Positions 1-5,948 are shown, counted from the first letter of the stretch. The stretch is 7,203 bases of DNA from Methanosalsum sp. (GCA_007127385.1 SKZM01000138.1:1-7203); one strand, 5' to 3'. Numbers and translations are program-made. The notes: generated by a model from the letters alone, not told the origin.

Positions 1-300
1 ACCATCACATACTGTCACGGTAGTATCAAGCATGTCTCTTTCAAGCCCGGTCATCATTACTTCAGTTACACCAAATCCGACAAAAACAGGTTGATCAAGT
101 TTTCTTTCTTTGGTAAATAGACCAAAATCCTTCATCCTGAGTTCAACATTTTTTTTAACTTCTTCCGGTGTAAATTGTCTGATTCCGCGAACCTTATCAA
201 ATATAGGACACCATTCTATCATAGGTTCACCGACCTCAATGACTTTTCCATCTTCTACAACAACACGTGTCTTCCCCAGCATTTCCATAATATGTGCCAT
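1..300 (-). CDS. Methanogenesis marker protein 8 (DUF2099), N-terminal 100 codons; 3' part outside the window
   Basis: The reading frame opens with ATG at 300 and stays open to base 1, giving 100 residues of a longer protein. It begins MAHIMEMLGKTRVVVEDGKV, continues with EWCPIFDKVRGI (about residues 29-40), and has a glycine-rich FVGFGVTEVM segment (73-82) before ending at TVCDG. I recognise this as the DUF2099 / methanogenesis marker 8 family, which occurs in methanogens and has no settled biochemical role. Cys31 and Cys98 are the only cysteines seen. The start is well supported: AGGAGG lies at about 306-311, five or six bases upstream. A TATA-like element (374-383) and a 9-bp inverted repeat (340-372) sit in front, so the gene probably has its own regulated promoter although it follows the aryl-CoA ligase genes on the same strand. 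The family call is from memory of its N-terminal signature and was not searched. Confidence 0.75.
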   Translation of the reverse strand, partial: MAHIMEMLGKTRVVVEDGKVIEVGEPMIEWCPIFDKVRGIRQFTPEEVKKNVELRMKDFGLFTKERKLDQPVFVGFGVTEVMMTGLERDMLDTTVTVCDG

Positions 301-304
301 GTAA

Positions 305-311
305 TCCTCCT
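305..311 (-). promoter_or_regulatory. Shine-Dalgarno site of the marker-8 gene
   Basis: The minus strand reads CAGGAGGATTACATG here. A near-perfect anti-16S match, AGGAGG, lies about five bases before the ATG at 300 and fixes that start codon. Confidence 0.7.
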
Positions 312-339
312 GATATAATCATTTGTTCTAATGGTTTAA

Positions 340-372
340 GTATCTGTCACAAAAATATCTGAAGACAGATAC
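340..372. repeat. 9-bp inverted repeat between the marker-8 TATA box and its start codon
   Basis: GTATCTGTC at 340-348 is a perfect inverted match to GACAGATAC at 364-372, with a 15-base spacer. A third copy of the core, TATCTG, lies at 356-361 and forms a tighter hairpin with CAGATA at 366-371 (4-base loop). On the minus strand this shorter hairpin is followed directly by five T residues. The element therefore has two possible readings: a repressor operator around the predicted transcription start of the marker-8 gene, or a terminator/attenuator for the genes ending at 401. The sequence alone does not decide between them. Confidence 0.6.
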
Positions 373-373
373 C

Positions 374-383
374 AAATATAATT
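374..383 (-). promoter_or_regulatory. Candidate TATA box for the marker-8 gene
   Basis: The minus strand reads AATTATATTT here, matching the methanogen TATA consensus. A start about 25 bases downstream would fall near 350-355, inside the inverted repeat, giving a leader of about 50 bases. Confidence 0.45.
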
Positions 384-400
384 CATACTGACTAAAAGGG

Positions 401-652
401 TCACCCTATACAGGGATATTTTTTCCAGTGTTCTATAATGAGCTCGTTTTTGGGAATCGGATCATAGTCTCTTTCACGGGAAGACATTTCATCATCAAAA
501 GCTTCAAATGAACGATAGAGATACCAGATACCATCCTGGTGATATGAATCAAGGACATGAGGATCACCATCTTTTTCAATACTTTTTTCAAAATATTCAA
601 CATATCCCCGGAGTATACTGTCCTTTTTCATCATCATCACATCCAAAGACAT
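401..652 (-). CDS. Small acidic protein of unknown function downstream of the aryl-CoA ligase
   Basis: I do not recognise this protein. The frame ends with TGA at 401-403. With the ATG at 652 it encodes 83 residues beginning MSLDVMMMKKDS; a TTG at 679 would add nine residues and overlap the ligase gene by 23 bases, while three consecutive ATG codons (637, 634, 631) could give a 76-78 residue product. No start has a convincing Shine-Dalgarno site; an AAGGAA lies about 13 bases before 652. The product is soluble, rich in Asp/Glu and aromatic residues (GIWYLYRSFEAFDDE in the middle, EHWKKYPCIG at the end), with no signal peptide or membrane segment. It has one cysteine, third from the end. It begins at or inside the end of the ligase gene on the same strand, so the two are probably cotranscribed and translationally coupled. 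It does not look like the ACT-domain protein often found beside such ligases. Its smooth, protein-like composition and operon position argue that it is real. Confidence 0.6.
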   Translation of the reverse strand: MSLDVMMMKKDSILRGYVEYFEKSIEKDGDPHVLDSYHQDGIWYLYRSFEAFDDEMSSRERDYDPIPKNELIIEHWKKYPCIG

Positions 653-656
653 CAAT

Positions 657-1958
657 TCATAAAGCGTTCCTTCGATCAACTATCTTCTGAGATTTACCAC
701 TTGTTCGTGGAATAGTTCCTTTTTCAACGAGTTCCACATTTGTCCTTATGCTGAGAATGTTCTTCAATTCATTCTCAACATGCCTGCGTACAGCTGCAAG
801 ATCTTTTAATTCTCCTGTAAATGCATCGTCCTCAAGTTCAACACGCACCATTATCTCATCCAGATGATGTCTGCCCCTATCAAGTATTACCTGGAATTGA
901 TCAGTAATCTGAGGGATCTGAACAATAACTTCTTCTATCTGGGAAGGGAATACATTGATCCCTCTGACAATCAGCATATCATCAGCCCTTCCAAGCATTC
1001 TTGATATCCTGTGGGTTGTACGTCCACAGGCACATTCACTCTCAAGGAGTCGTGTAATATCCCCGGTTCTGTATCTAATAAGTGGAAGAGCTTCCTTTGT
1101 TAGTGACGTGAGAACAAGTTCACCTTTTTCCCCTTCAGAAACAGGTTCTCCTTCCGGGTCCAGGACCTCTACAAGAAAGTGATCACTCCATATGTGAAGA
1201 CCATCCTGCTCCTCGCATTCAAAAGCAACTCCGGGGCCATACATTTCAGATAGACCATAGGAATCAAAGGCTTTCAGGTTCAGAGTACTTTCAAGTACCT
1301 TTCTGGTATTGGATGACCAGGGTTCTGCTCCAAAGCAACCAATTCTTAATGACAGATCATCAAGAATATCCATCTCCTGTGCAGTTTCAGCAAGATAGAG
1401 AGCATATGATGGGGTACAGTGAAGTCCGGTGACCCCATAATCAAGCATCATTTCCAGCTGTTTTGCAGTTTTACCTGTACCACTTGGAACCACCATAGCA
1501 CCAAGTTTTTCAACACCATAATGAAATCCAAGCCCACCTGTAAAAAGTCCGTAATTTACTGAATTCTGGAATACATCATCCTTCGTAAGACCTATCATCA
1601 CCATATTTCTGGCCATAATATCAGACCAGTTCACAATATCCTGGGATGTATATCCAACGACAGTGGGTTTTCCGCTTGTACCTGATGATGAGTGTATCCG
1701 CACAATTTCTTTTTTTGGTACTGCAAACAGATCAAATGGATAATTATCCCGAAGATCAGACTTTTCAGTCTGCGCTAGCTTTGAAATATCATCTAGCGAT
1801 CGGATATCAGAAGGCGTAACTTTTGCCTGATCAAATTTATTTCTATAGAACAAAACATTGTTATATACCTTGGCAACCGTTTTCTTTAGTCGGTCAAGTT
1901 GCAGTTTATCAAGCTCATTATGATTCATTGTCTCATATTCTGGCTGCCAGTATTTCAT
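657..1958 (-). CDS. paaK: Phenylacetate/aryl-CoA ligase, PaaK family (AMP-forming)
   Basis: This 433-residue protein has the full usual length of the family. It belongs to the adenylate-forming enzymes, which activate an aryl acid with ATP to an acyl-AMP and transfer it to coenzyme A. Visible motifs are the phosphate-binding loop HSSSGTSGKP (89-98), the A5 motif DSYGLSE (232-238), YRTGD (296-300), the ECACGR cysteine pair typical of PaaK (308-313), the hinge GRADDMLIVRGINVFPSQIEE region (323-343), and the C-terminal IPRTSGK whose Lys422 should be the adenylation lysine. In archaea, close relatives work beside indolepyruvate-type oxidoreductases in turning exogenous phenylacetate, indoleacetate or hydroxyphenylacetate into aromatic amino acids. 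No oxidoreductase gene lies in this window, so the exact acid is unknown. The ATG at 1958 is preceded by GGGAG at about eight bases. A small unknown gene follows without a gap. The gene symbol denotes the family, not a proven substrate. Confidence 0.85.
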   Translation of the reverse strand: MKYWQPEYETMNHNELDKLQLDRLKKTVAKVYNNVLFYRNKFDQAKVTPSDIRSLDDISKLAQTEKSDLRDNYPFDLFAVPKKEIVRIHSSSGTSGKPTVVGYTSQDIVNWSDIMARNMVMIGLTKDDVFQNSVNYGLFTGGLGFHYGVEKLGAMVVPSGTGKTAKQLEMMLDYGVTGLHCTPSYALYLAETAQEMDILDDLSLRIGCFGAEPWSSNTRKVLESTLNLKAFDSYGLSEMYGPGVAFECEEQDGLHIWSDHFLVEVLDPEGEPVSEGEKGELVLTSLTKEALPLIRYRTGDITRLLESECACGRTTHRISRMLGRADDMLIVRGINVFPSQIEEVIVQIPQITDQFQVILDRGRHHLDEIMVRVELEDDAFTGELKDLAAVRRHVENELKNILSIRTNVELVEKGTIPRTSGKSQKIVDRRNAL

Positions 1959-2080
1959 TAAATAATCTCCCGGTTTTCAAATGTTGTTATATCAATCCAA
2001 TAAATTCAGATCAGATTTGTCATTGTTACATAAATGGTTTACTGTTTATCCCAGAATGCCTGCACTTCAATAAATGAAAT

Positions 2081-2089
2081 AAATATATT
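2081..2089 (-). promoter_or_regulatory. Candidate proximal TATA box for the aryl-CoA ligase gene
   Basis: The minus strand reads AATATATTT in an A/T-rich stretch. Initiation about 25 bases on would give a leader of roughly 100 bases before the ATG at 1958. It competes with the element at 2201-2212 as the gene's promoter. Confidence 0.35.
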
Positions 2090-2200
2090 CATTTGGGTTT
2101 AATGTACTTCTGGGTCCATAGACAGGCAGTAATGAATCTACAATAGCCAGAATACCCAAAATTGATCAGTCTGGAAATATTTATGCACGTATTATAACAA

Positions 2201-2212
2201 TTTATTTATAAT
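2201..2212 (-). promoter_or_regulatory. Candidate distal TATA box, possibly bidirectional
   Basis: The minus strand reads ATTATAAATAAA, a good match to archaeal TATA consensus; the plus strand reads TTTATTTATAAT and is nearly as good. Leftward use would start the ligase message near 2180 with a leader of about 220 bases. Rightward use would start an RNA near 2237. Confidence 0.35.
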
Positions 2213-2351
2213 CAATTTATTCCATTTAATAGAATAATGCAAATTTTTATTTCTTATTGTACATGCAGAACAGGTATCACCAACCCATCCAATCCCTGTT
2301 TTTGTATATACGGTTTTATGAACAGGTTCTGCAGTAAGCTTTTTAGGGTCA

Positions 2352-2377
2352 TATCGCTAAAAATAATGATGGCGATA
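2352..2377. repeat. Inverted repeat downstream of the tRNA-Val gene
   Basis: TATCGC (2352-2357) and GCGATA (2372-2377) form a 6-bp stem with a 14-base loop. On the minus strand it lies about 30 bases past the tRNA 3' end, with five T residues in the loop. It might mark the end of the tRNA transcript, but archaeal termination mainly uses T tracts, so this is only suggestive. Confidence 0.3.
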
Positions 2378-2405
2378 ACAATAATAAATATTCAGAATAG
2401 AAGAA

Positions 2406-2479
2406 TGGGCCCGCTGCGATTCGAACGCAGGATCCCCGCCGTGTAAAGGCGATGTCATAACCAGCTAGACCACGGGCCC
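2406..2479 (-). tRNA. tRNA-Val, anticodon UAC
   Basis: The 74-base minus-strand sequence folds into a complete cloverleaf. The acceptor stem GGGCCCG pairs with CGGGCCC (7 bp), followed by discriminator A. The D arm GTCT...TGAC has three canonical pairs. The anticodon stem TCGCC/GGCGG encloses the loop TTTACAC, giving anticodon UAC, which reads GUA and probably other valine codons through a modified first base. The T arm is CTGCG-TTCGAAT-CGCAG. The CCA end is not encoded (TTC follows), so it must be added by the CCA-adding enzyme. There is no intron. A TATA-like element lies about 30 bases upstream. The gene lies alone between divergently oriented transcription units. Confidence 0.95.
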
Positions 2480-2506
2480 TTATTTGTTTGATACTGTTTA
2501 TCTTTG

Positions 2507-2514
2507 CTATTTAA
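2507..2514 (-). promoter_or_regulatory. Candidate TATA box of the tRNA-Val gene
   Basis: The minus strand reads TTAAATAG centred about 31 bases before the mature tRNA 5' end, with the purine-rich AAAAGG directly upstream as a possible BRE. This spacing fits a short 5' leader removed by RNase P. Confidence 0.4.
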
Positions 2515-2528
2515 CCTTTTCTGACCCC

Positions 2529-2591
2529 ATTATATTTGGAATCACTCAGGTTTATTAGATGCAACTCCTAGATGTAATTAGTTATATATAT
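2529..2591 (+). promoter_or_regulatory. Candidate TATA boxes of the MgtE operon
   Basis: Two TATA-like elements point rightward: ATTATATTT near 2529-2537 and TTATATATAT near 2581-2590. Starts about 25 bases downstream would fall near 2560 and 2612. A weaker A/T stretch at 2655-2667 is a third possibility. The second element lies downstream of the ATG at 2559. If it is the working promoter, that ATG is not part of the message. Confidence 0.4.
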
Positions 2592-2687
2592 CCTTTTTTA
2601 ATCATTTCTAAAATTCGTTCATCTAACATAAACCGTTTTTTCATAGATGCCACTCTATTTTTATACTTAGAAGTAATATTCTGCGCA

Positions 2688-3308
2688 TTGTCACATAAAG
2701 CAGATCCATCTGATAATGAAACGGCCGAGGTCATAGAAGACTACCTTGGAGAATATGCAAGTGTCAGTTCAATTGTAGGCGAAGCACTGCCATTTGAAAT
2801 TATTGCAACATTTGGCGGGGTTGCTGCAGGAATAATACTTTCAGGAATGGTTGAAGAGATAGAATTGATTCCAGGACTTATTGTTATTGCACCTGCTGTA
2901 CTGGGTCTGCGAGGTAATATTTCATGCACTCTGGGCTCAAGGCTTGGAAGCGCAATACATCTGGGTTTGATAACAAAACTTGATAGAAATCCTGAACTGA
3001 TTAACAATATCTCAGGATCACTTCTTTTGAGCTTTATGATGTCTGTGTTCCTGGGAATCGCAGGACATTACATTACCATAGCCCTGGGACTTGAAAGTGC
3101 CGGTGTTATCATTCTTACCACCATTGCAGTTATTGCAGGCGTATTGTCAGGGTTGGTTCTGGCGATTGTAGCTGCACTTCTTGCAGTTGGTATGTTCAAA
3201 TTCGGCTTTGATCCGGATAATATAGTCACACCAGCAATAGCGACCATAGGAGACATTGTGTCCATGTTCATGCTTTTTGTAGCTGCAAAGGTGGTGCTCC
3301 TGTTATGA
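2688..3308 (+). CDS. MgtE/SLC41-type divalent-cation transporter membrane subunit, first half
   Basis: With the TTG at 2688 this is a 206-residue membrane protein; an upstream ATG at 2559 would make it 249. It resembles a single MgtE (SLC41) integral-membrane domain, a family of Mg2+ and related cation channels/transporters, without the cytosolic N and CBS domains of bacterial MgtE. Counting from the TTG, a short acidic leader (1-33) precedes about five membrane segments: 37-54, 61-73, 109-130, 138-168 and 188-206. Signature segments are PAVLGLRGNISCTLGSRLG (69-87) and FGFDPDN...TPAIATIGDI (172-190). Asp189 in TIGDI appears equivalent to the pore aspartate of bacterial MgtE; that alignment is inferred. 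The TTG is preferred because the extra 43 residues look like translated A/T-rich leader and contain a TATA box, although no clear Shine-Dalgarno precedes it. The stop overlaps the next ATG by four bases, implying coupled translation and a partner subunit. Confidence 0.8.
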   Translation: MSHKADPSDNETAEVIEDYLGEYASVSSIVGEALPFEIIATFGGVAAGIILSGMVEEIELIPGLIVIAPAVLGLRGNISCTLGSRLGSAIHLGLITKLDRNPELINNISGSLLLSFMMSVFLGIAGHYITIALGLESAGVIILTTIAVIAGVLSGLVLAIVAALLAVGMFKFGFDPDNIVTPAIATIGDIVSMFMLFVAAKVVLLL

Positions 3309-3862
3309 CATATTACACAGTTAGAGGAATTGTTAGAAGCAGTACACCTGTACTTCTCATAACAGCCCTAGCAGGAATAGCTGCCGGACAGATGCTTAAT
3401 GCAGAGATTGATCGGATTGTATCAATGCCAGCATTACTCATACTGATCCCTGCACTGATCAAAATCGGAGGGGATACAGGAAGTATACTGGGAGCAAGGC
3501 TTGCATCAGCCTTTCATTTAGGCTTTGAAAGAAGAATATTCAAAAATCCGGTTGTGCGCAACAGTGTTCTGGGAGTCAGTATCGTTGGTGTAATCGCCCT
3601 ATTTTCCCTGAGTGTTACAGTCTGGCTGGTAAGTTTACTTTTAGGTCACCAGGTAGACTATCTGGTTCTGCTGAAGATATGCTACATAGCAGGCCTGATT
3701 GAACTTGTAATCGTGTTTTTTTTCACTGTGATAATTTCATTTGGTTCATACAAATATGGACTTGATCCGGATGATACCGTAATCCCTGTTATTGCTACAC
3801 TTGGAGATATTGTAGGTGTTGCCGGAATCCTTATGGCACTGAATATACTTCAGGTAGTATAA
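3305..3862 (+). CDS. MgtE/SLC41-type divalent-cation transporter membrane subunit, second half
   Basis: This 185-residue protein is a second single MgtE-type membrane domain, related to but clearly different from its upstream neighbour. Segments of the fold: a first membrane helix at about 14-31, the signature PALIKIGGDTGSILGARLA (49-67) with HLGFE, helices at about 88-113 and 120-147, then YGLDPDDTVIPVIATLGDI (151-169) leading into the last helix (170-185). Asp168 in TLGDI matches Asp189 of the partner and the conserved MgtE pore aspartate. The N-terminus TVRGIVRSSTP resembles the amphipathic entry helix of MgtE domains. Its ATG overlaps the preceding stop (ATGA at 3305-3308), with AGGTGG about ten bases upstream, so translation is coupled and a heteromer is likely. 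Eukaryotic SLC41 proteins carry two such domains in one chain; here they are separate genes. Mg2+ is the likely substrate, but Co2+ or other divalent ions are not excluded. Confidence 0.82.
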   Translation: MTYYTVRGIVRSSTPVLLITALAGIAAGQMLNAEIDRIVSMPALLILIPALIKIGGDTGSILGARLASAFHLGFERRIFKNPVVRNSVLGVSIVGVIALFSLSVTVWLVSLLLGHQVDYLVLLKICYIAGLIELVIVFFFTVIISFGSYKYGLDPDDTVIPVIATLGDIVGVAGILMALNILQVV

Positions 3863-3940
3863 GAATATAATAGAAAATATGAAAGAATACGAAAAACTAA
3901 TGATAAAAATAGGAAACAAAAGAAAGCTAGGAAAATGGCC
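3863..3940 (+). other. A-rich spacer inside the MgtE operon
   Basis: About 75 bases separate the second membrane gene from the PhoU-RCK_C gene. The spacer is strongly A-rich on the plus strand and holds a weak TATA-like ATATAATAG near 3865-3873. A secondary internal promoter is possible, but no terminator is seen, and cotranscription is the simpler reading. Confidence 0.35.
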
Positions 3941-5161
3941 ATGTATCCAAAAGAAATTAAATATACACCCCACAACCTCAAAGACCTGCTTATTGAAATG
4001 AAAGATACCTCAGAGCTGATGGTTGATCTGGCATATTCTGCAATGATGTATGACGATGAAGACATTGCAGAAGAAGTAATACGCCTGGAAGAGATCATGG
4101 ATATTTTAGATTATCACATGAAGATTGTAGCTATGCTCAGTGCCCGCAGAGTTGAGGAAGCCGAAGCAATGGCAGGTGCTCTTACAGTTTCATCATCTGC
4201 AGAAGATATTTCAAATGCAGCAGTCGATATTGCAAAAATTGTTACTCTTGAGATGGGCATTCCGTTTGAACTTAAACTCGCTCTTCGGGAAGCAGAAGAA
4301 ACTATTATTCGCGTAACCGTGAATGATGATTCGATCATGAATGGCCAGACACTTGAAGAGATTGAACTGGATGTTGAAACTGGTATGTGGATCACTGCAA
4401 TACGTAGAAACAATGAATGGATATACAATCCCAGCCATGAGACCCGTATACGTCCTAATGACGTTCTTTTTGCAAGGGGCCATGATGAAGGAGTGCCACT
4501 TTTTATAGAGCTGGCCTCCAATAAAAAATACACCTACAGAGAAGTAGATCATGTCAAGACACTTGATGATCTTGAAATGGCTGTTGATATTATTGTTGAA
4601 ATGAAAAACATGGCTGAGCTTTCTGTAGGACTGGCGTATTCTGCTCTGCTATTTGACAATGAAGATATTGCATATGAAGTCAGGTCACTCGAATCTCAGA
4701 TGGAGTCCATGAAAAATAATCTGGAACACTGGATTCTTGAAACTGCAAAACATGTACCTGATGTCAATCAGCTCAGAGGACTATTGCACCTTGGGAATGC
4801 ATCACTCAAAATAGCCAGTGCAGCTTATGGAATTGCCGACAGTGTATTAAGAGATATAGAGCTTCATCCTGTAATTGCACTTGCGGTTAGGGGATCGGAC
4901 GAGATCATTACAAAGATTGAAGTTGAAAGCTGTTCACCAATTGTTGGAAAATCATTCAAAGAACTGAAGCTTGAAACTGAAACCGGAATGTATATTATGG
5001 CAGTCAAAAGGAAGAATAGGTGGGTATATAGGCCAAGTTCCAAGACAGTTGTCAATGGTGGTGATCTGCTGATTGCACGAGGATCTCGCACGGGAGAAGA
5101 AGCTCTTTTTGAACTGTGCGCATGCCCTGTTGATTCTGAAGATGAGATACAGAAAGATTGA
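3941..5161 (+). CDS. Double PhoU-RCK_C (TrkA-C) cytosolic protein, probable regulator of the MgtE pair
   Basis: A soluble, acidic protein of 406 residues from ATG 3941, or 408 from ATG 3935. The later start is favoured because AGGA (3929-3932) is only two bases from the first ATG and eight from the second. Numbering from 3935, the domains are PhoU-like helical bundle (about 12-110), RCK_C/TrkA-C (120-192), PhoU-like (212-309) and RCK_C (322-394). The halves are clear duplicates: EMKDTSELMVDLAYSAMM matches EMKNMAELSVGLAYSALL, and ETGMWITAIRRNNEWIYNPS matches ETGMYIMAVKRKNRWVYRPS. RCK_C domains bind small ligands and gate K+ channels or carriers; PhoU domains regulate transporters. There are no membrane segments or Rossmann NAD-binding repeat. 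Following two MgtE halves, it is inferred to act as the cytosolic gate or sensor replacing the CBS and N domains of bacterial MgtE. In some bacteria RCK_C binds c-di-AMP; whether this one does is unknown. Confidence 0.82.
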   Translation: MYPKEIKYTPHNLKDLLIEMKDTSELMVDLAYSAMMYDDEDIAEEVIRLEEIMDILDYHMKIVAMLSARRVEEAEAMAGALTVSSSAEDISNAAVDIAKIVTLEMGIPFELKLALREAEETIIRVTVNDDSIMNGQTLEEIELDVETGMWITAIRRNNEWIYNPSHETRIRPNDVLFARGHDEGVPLFIELASNKKYTYREVDHVKTLDDLEMAVDIIVEMKNMAELSVGLAYSALLFDNEDIAYEVRSLESQMESMKNNLEHWILETAKHVPDVNQLRGLLHLGNASLKIASAAYGIADSVLRDIELHPVIALAVRGSDEIITKIEVESCSPIVGKSFKELKLETETGMYIMAVKRKNRWVYRPSSKTVVNGGDLLIARGSRTGEEALFELCACPVDSEDEIQKD

Positions 5162-5246
5162 AAGTAAACAGATCCTGCCTGACTCATTACCACAGAAAAT
5201 GGTCCTGCAAAACTGCCACCATATATTCCAAACGTATCAGATGGAT
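5162..5246. other. Convergent intergenic region between the MgtE operon and rpiA
   Basis: These 85 bases separate two genes that end facing each other. I see no strong hairpin and no long T tract on either strand, so no terminator can be assigned. Confidence 0.4.
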
Positions 5247-5942
5247 TCAGGAAATTATTTCAAAGGATCCATCTTTTTTACCAATATAAACTTCACTTAC
5301 ATTGTGAAATATACCATGTTCCACAACTCCTGTGCATTCAGATAGTTCTTTTGAAAGACTTAAGGGATCTTCTATCACACCAAAAGAGGCATCAATTATA
5401 AAGTTACCGTTATCTGTTATGACAGGACCATCTTTACGGGTAGCCATGCGAATAACCGGATTGCCACCAAGCGATTTTATCTGATTGCACACAAGGTTTC
5501 TGCTATAGGGAAGAACTTCTACAGGTATATAATGATCAAGTTTGCCAGATTTTTTCGATTCATCAATAACTACAATAAAATGATTTGCAGACATACTCAC
5601 AACTTTTTCACGGGTATGTGCACCGCCTCCACCCTTTACCACATTGAGGTCTGAATCTATCTGATCAGCACCATCGATAGCTATGTCAAGTACCGGATGT
5701 TGAGAGAGAGTTGTAAGTGGTATTCCCGCCTCGATTGAGAGAATCTCTGACTGATAGGATGTAGGAACAGCAAGAACCTCAAGATCCTCCTCAAAAATCC
5801 GTCTTCCAAGCTCCTTAATTGCGTATGCTGTTGTAGAGCCAGTACCAAGGCCTACAATCATTCCATTTTCAATAACATTGGCCGCTGCTTTGCCTACCGT
5901 TTCTTTTTCAGTGATTGATGAACTTGCTGTTCGATCCTTCAT
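5247..5942 (-). CDS. rpiA: Ribose-5-phosphate isomerase A
   Basis: RpiA interconverts ribose 5-phosphate and ribulose 5-phosphate in the cytoplasm, supplying ribose for nucleotides; in methanogens lacking a full oxidative pentose pathway it works with ribulose-monophosphate or transketolase-type routes. The product has 231 residues from ATG 5942, or 233 from ATG 5948, the usual family length. Numbering from 5948, the phosphate loop is VGLGTGSTT (32-40), followed by IDGADQID (91-98) and [11 protein letters not shown] (105-115). Asp92, Asp95, Lys105 and Glu114 keep exactly the spacing of the E. coli catalytic residues Asp81, Asp84, Lys94 and Glu103. [12 protein letters not shown] and GGNPVIR are also typical. 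ATG 5942 is chosen because AGGTGA touches ATG 5948 but lies six bases before 5942. It follows aspS by about 80 bases on the same strand; a TATA-like element in that gap suggests it can also be transcribed alone. Confidence 0.95.
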   Translation of the reverse strand: MKDRTASSSITEKETVGKAAANVIENGMIVGLGTGSTTAYAIKELGRRIFEEDLEVLAVPTSYQSEILSIEAGIPLTTLSQHPVLDIAIDGADQIDSDLNVVKGGGGAHTREKVVSMSANHFIVVIDESKKSGKLDHYIPVEVLPYSRNLVCNQIKSLGGNPVIRMATRKDGPVITDNGNFIIDASFGVIEDPLSLSKELSECTGVVEHGIFHNVSEVYIGKKDGSFEIIS

Positions 5943-5948
5943 TTTCAT

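Larger units (their letters stand above)
1959..2405. other. 447-base intergenic region with promoter-like and structured elements, no protein gene
   Basis: This stretch between the ligase and the tRNA gene holds no credible coding frame: the longest plus-strand frame runs into the antisense of the tRNA. It contains two TATA-like elements facing the ligase (2081-2089 and 2201-2212), the latter nearly symmetrical so that it could also fire rightward. A 9-base direct repeat CAATTTATT occurs at 2198-2206 and 2213-2221. Two clusters of complementary segments (2050-2160 and 2264-2333) can form alternative hairpins. An inverted repeat lies just past the tRNA 3' end. No box C/D signature pair or tRNA-like fold was found. 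Confidence 0.6.

Noticed and set aside
508..690. Plus-strand 60-codon frame opposite the small acidic gene
   Set aside because: It is antisense to a better-supported minus-strand frame that continues the ligase operon, with no independent start signal.
2198..2221. Direct repeat CAATTTATT (two copies, 15-base period) as an operator or iteron
   Set aside because: Only two short copies in very A/T-rich DNA; expected by chance and overlapping the TATA candidate.
2237..2446. Plus-strand frame of 69 codons, cysteine-rich, upstream of the MgtE operon
   Set aside because: Its 3' third is the antisense of the tRNA-Val gene, it lacks a ribosome binding site, and its composition is that of A/T-rich intergenic DNA.
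3879..4001. Lysine-rich 40-codon plus-strand frame starting MKEYEKLMIKIG
   Set aside because: It overlaps the start of the PhoU-RCK_C gene out of frame, has no ribosome binding site, and is explained by the A-rich spacer.
4114..5193. Several long minus-strand frames antisense to the PhoU-RCK_C gene
   Set aside because: They are serine/isoleucine-rich shadow translations of a clearly coding plus strand, without family motifs or ribosome binding sites.
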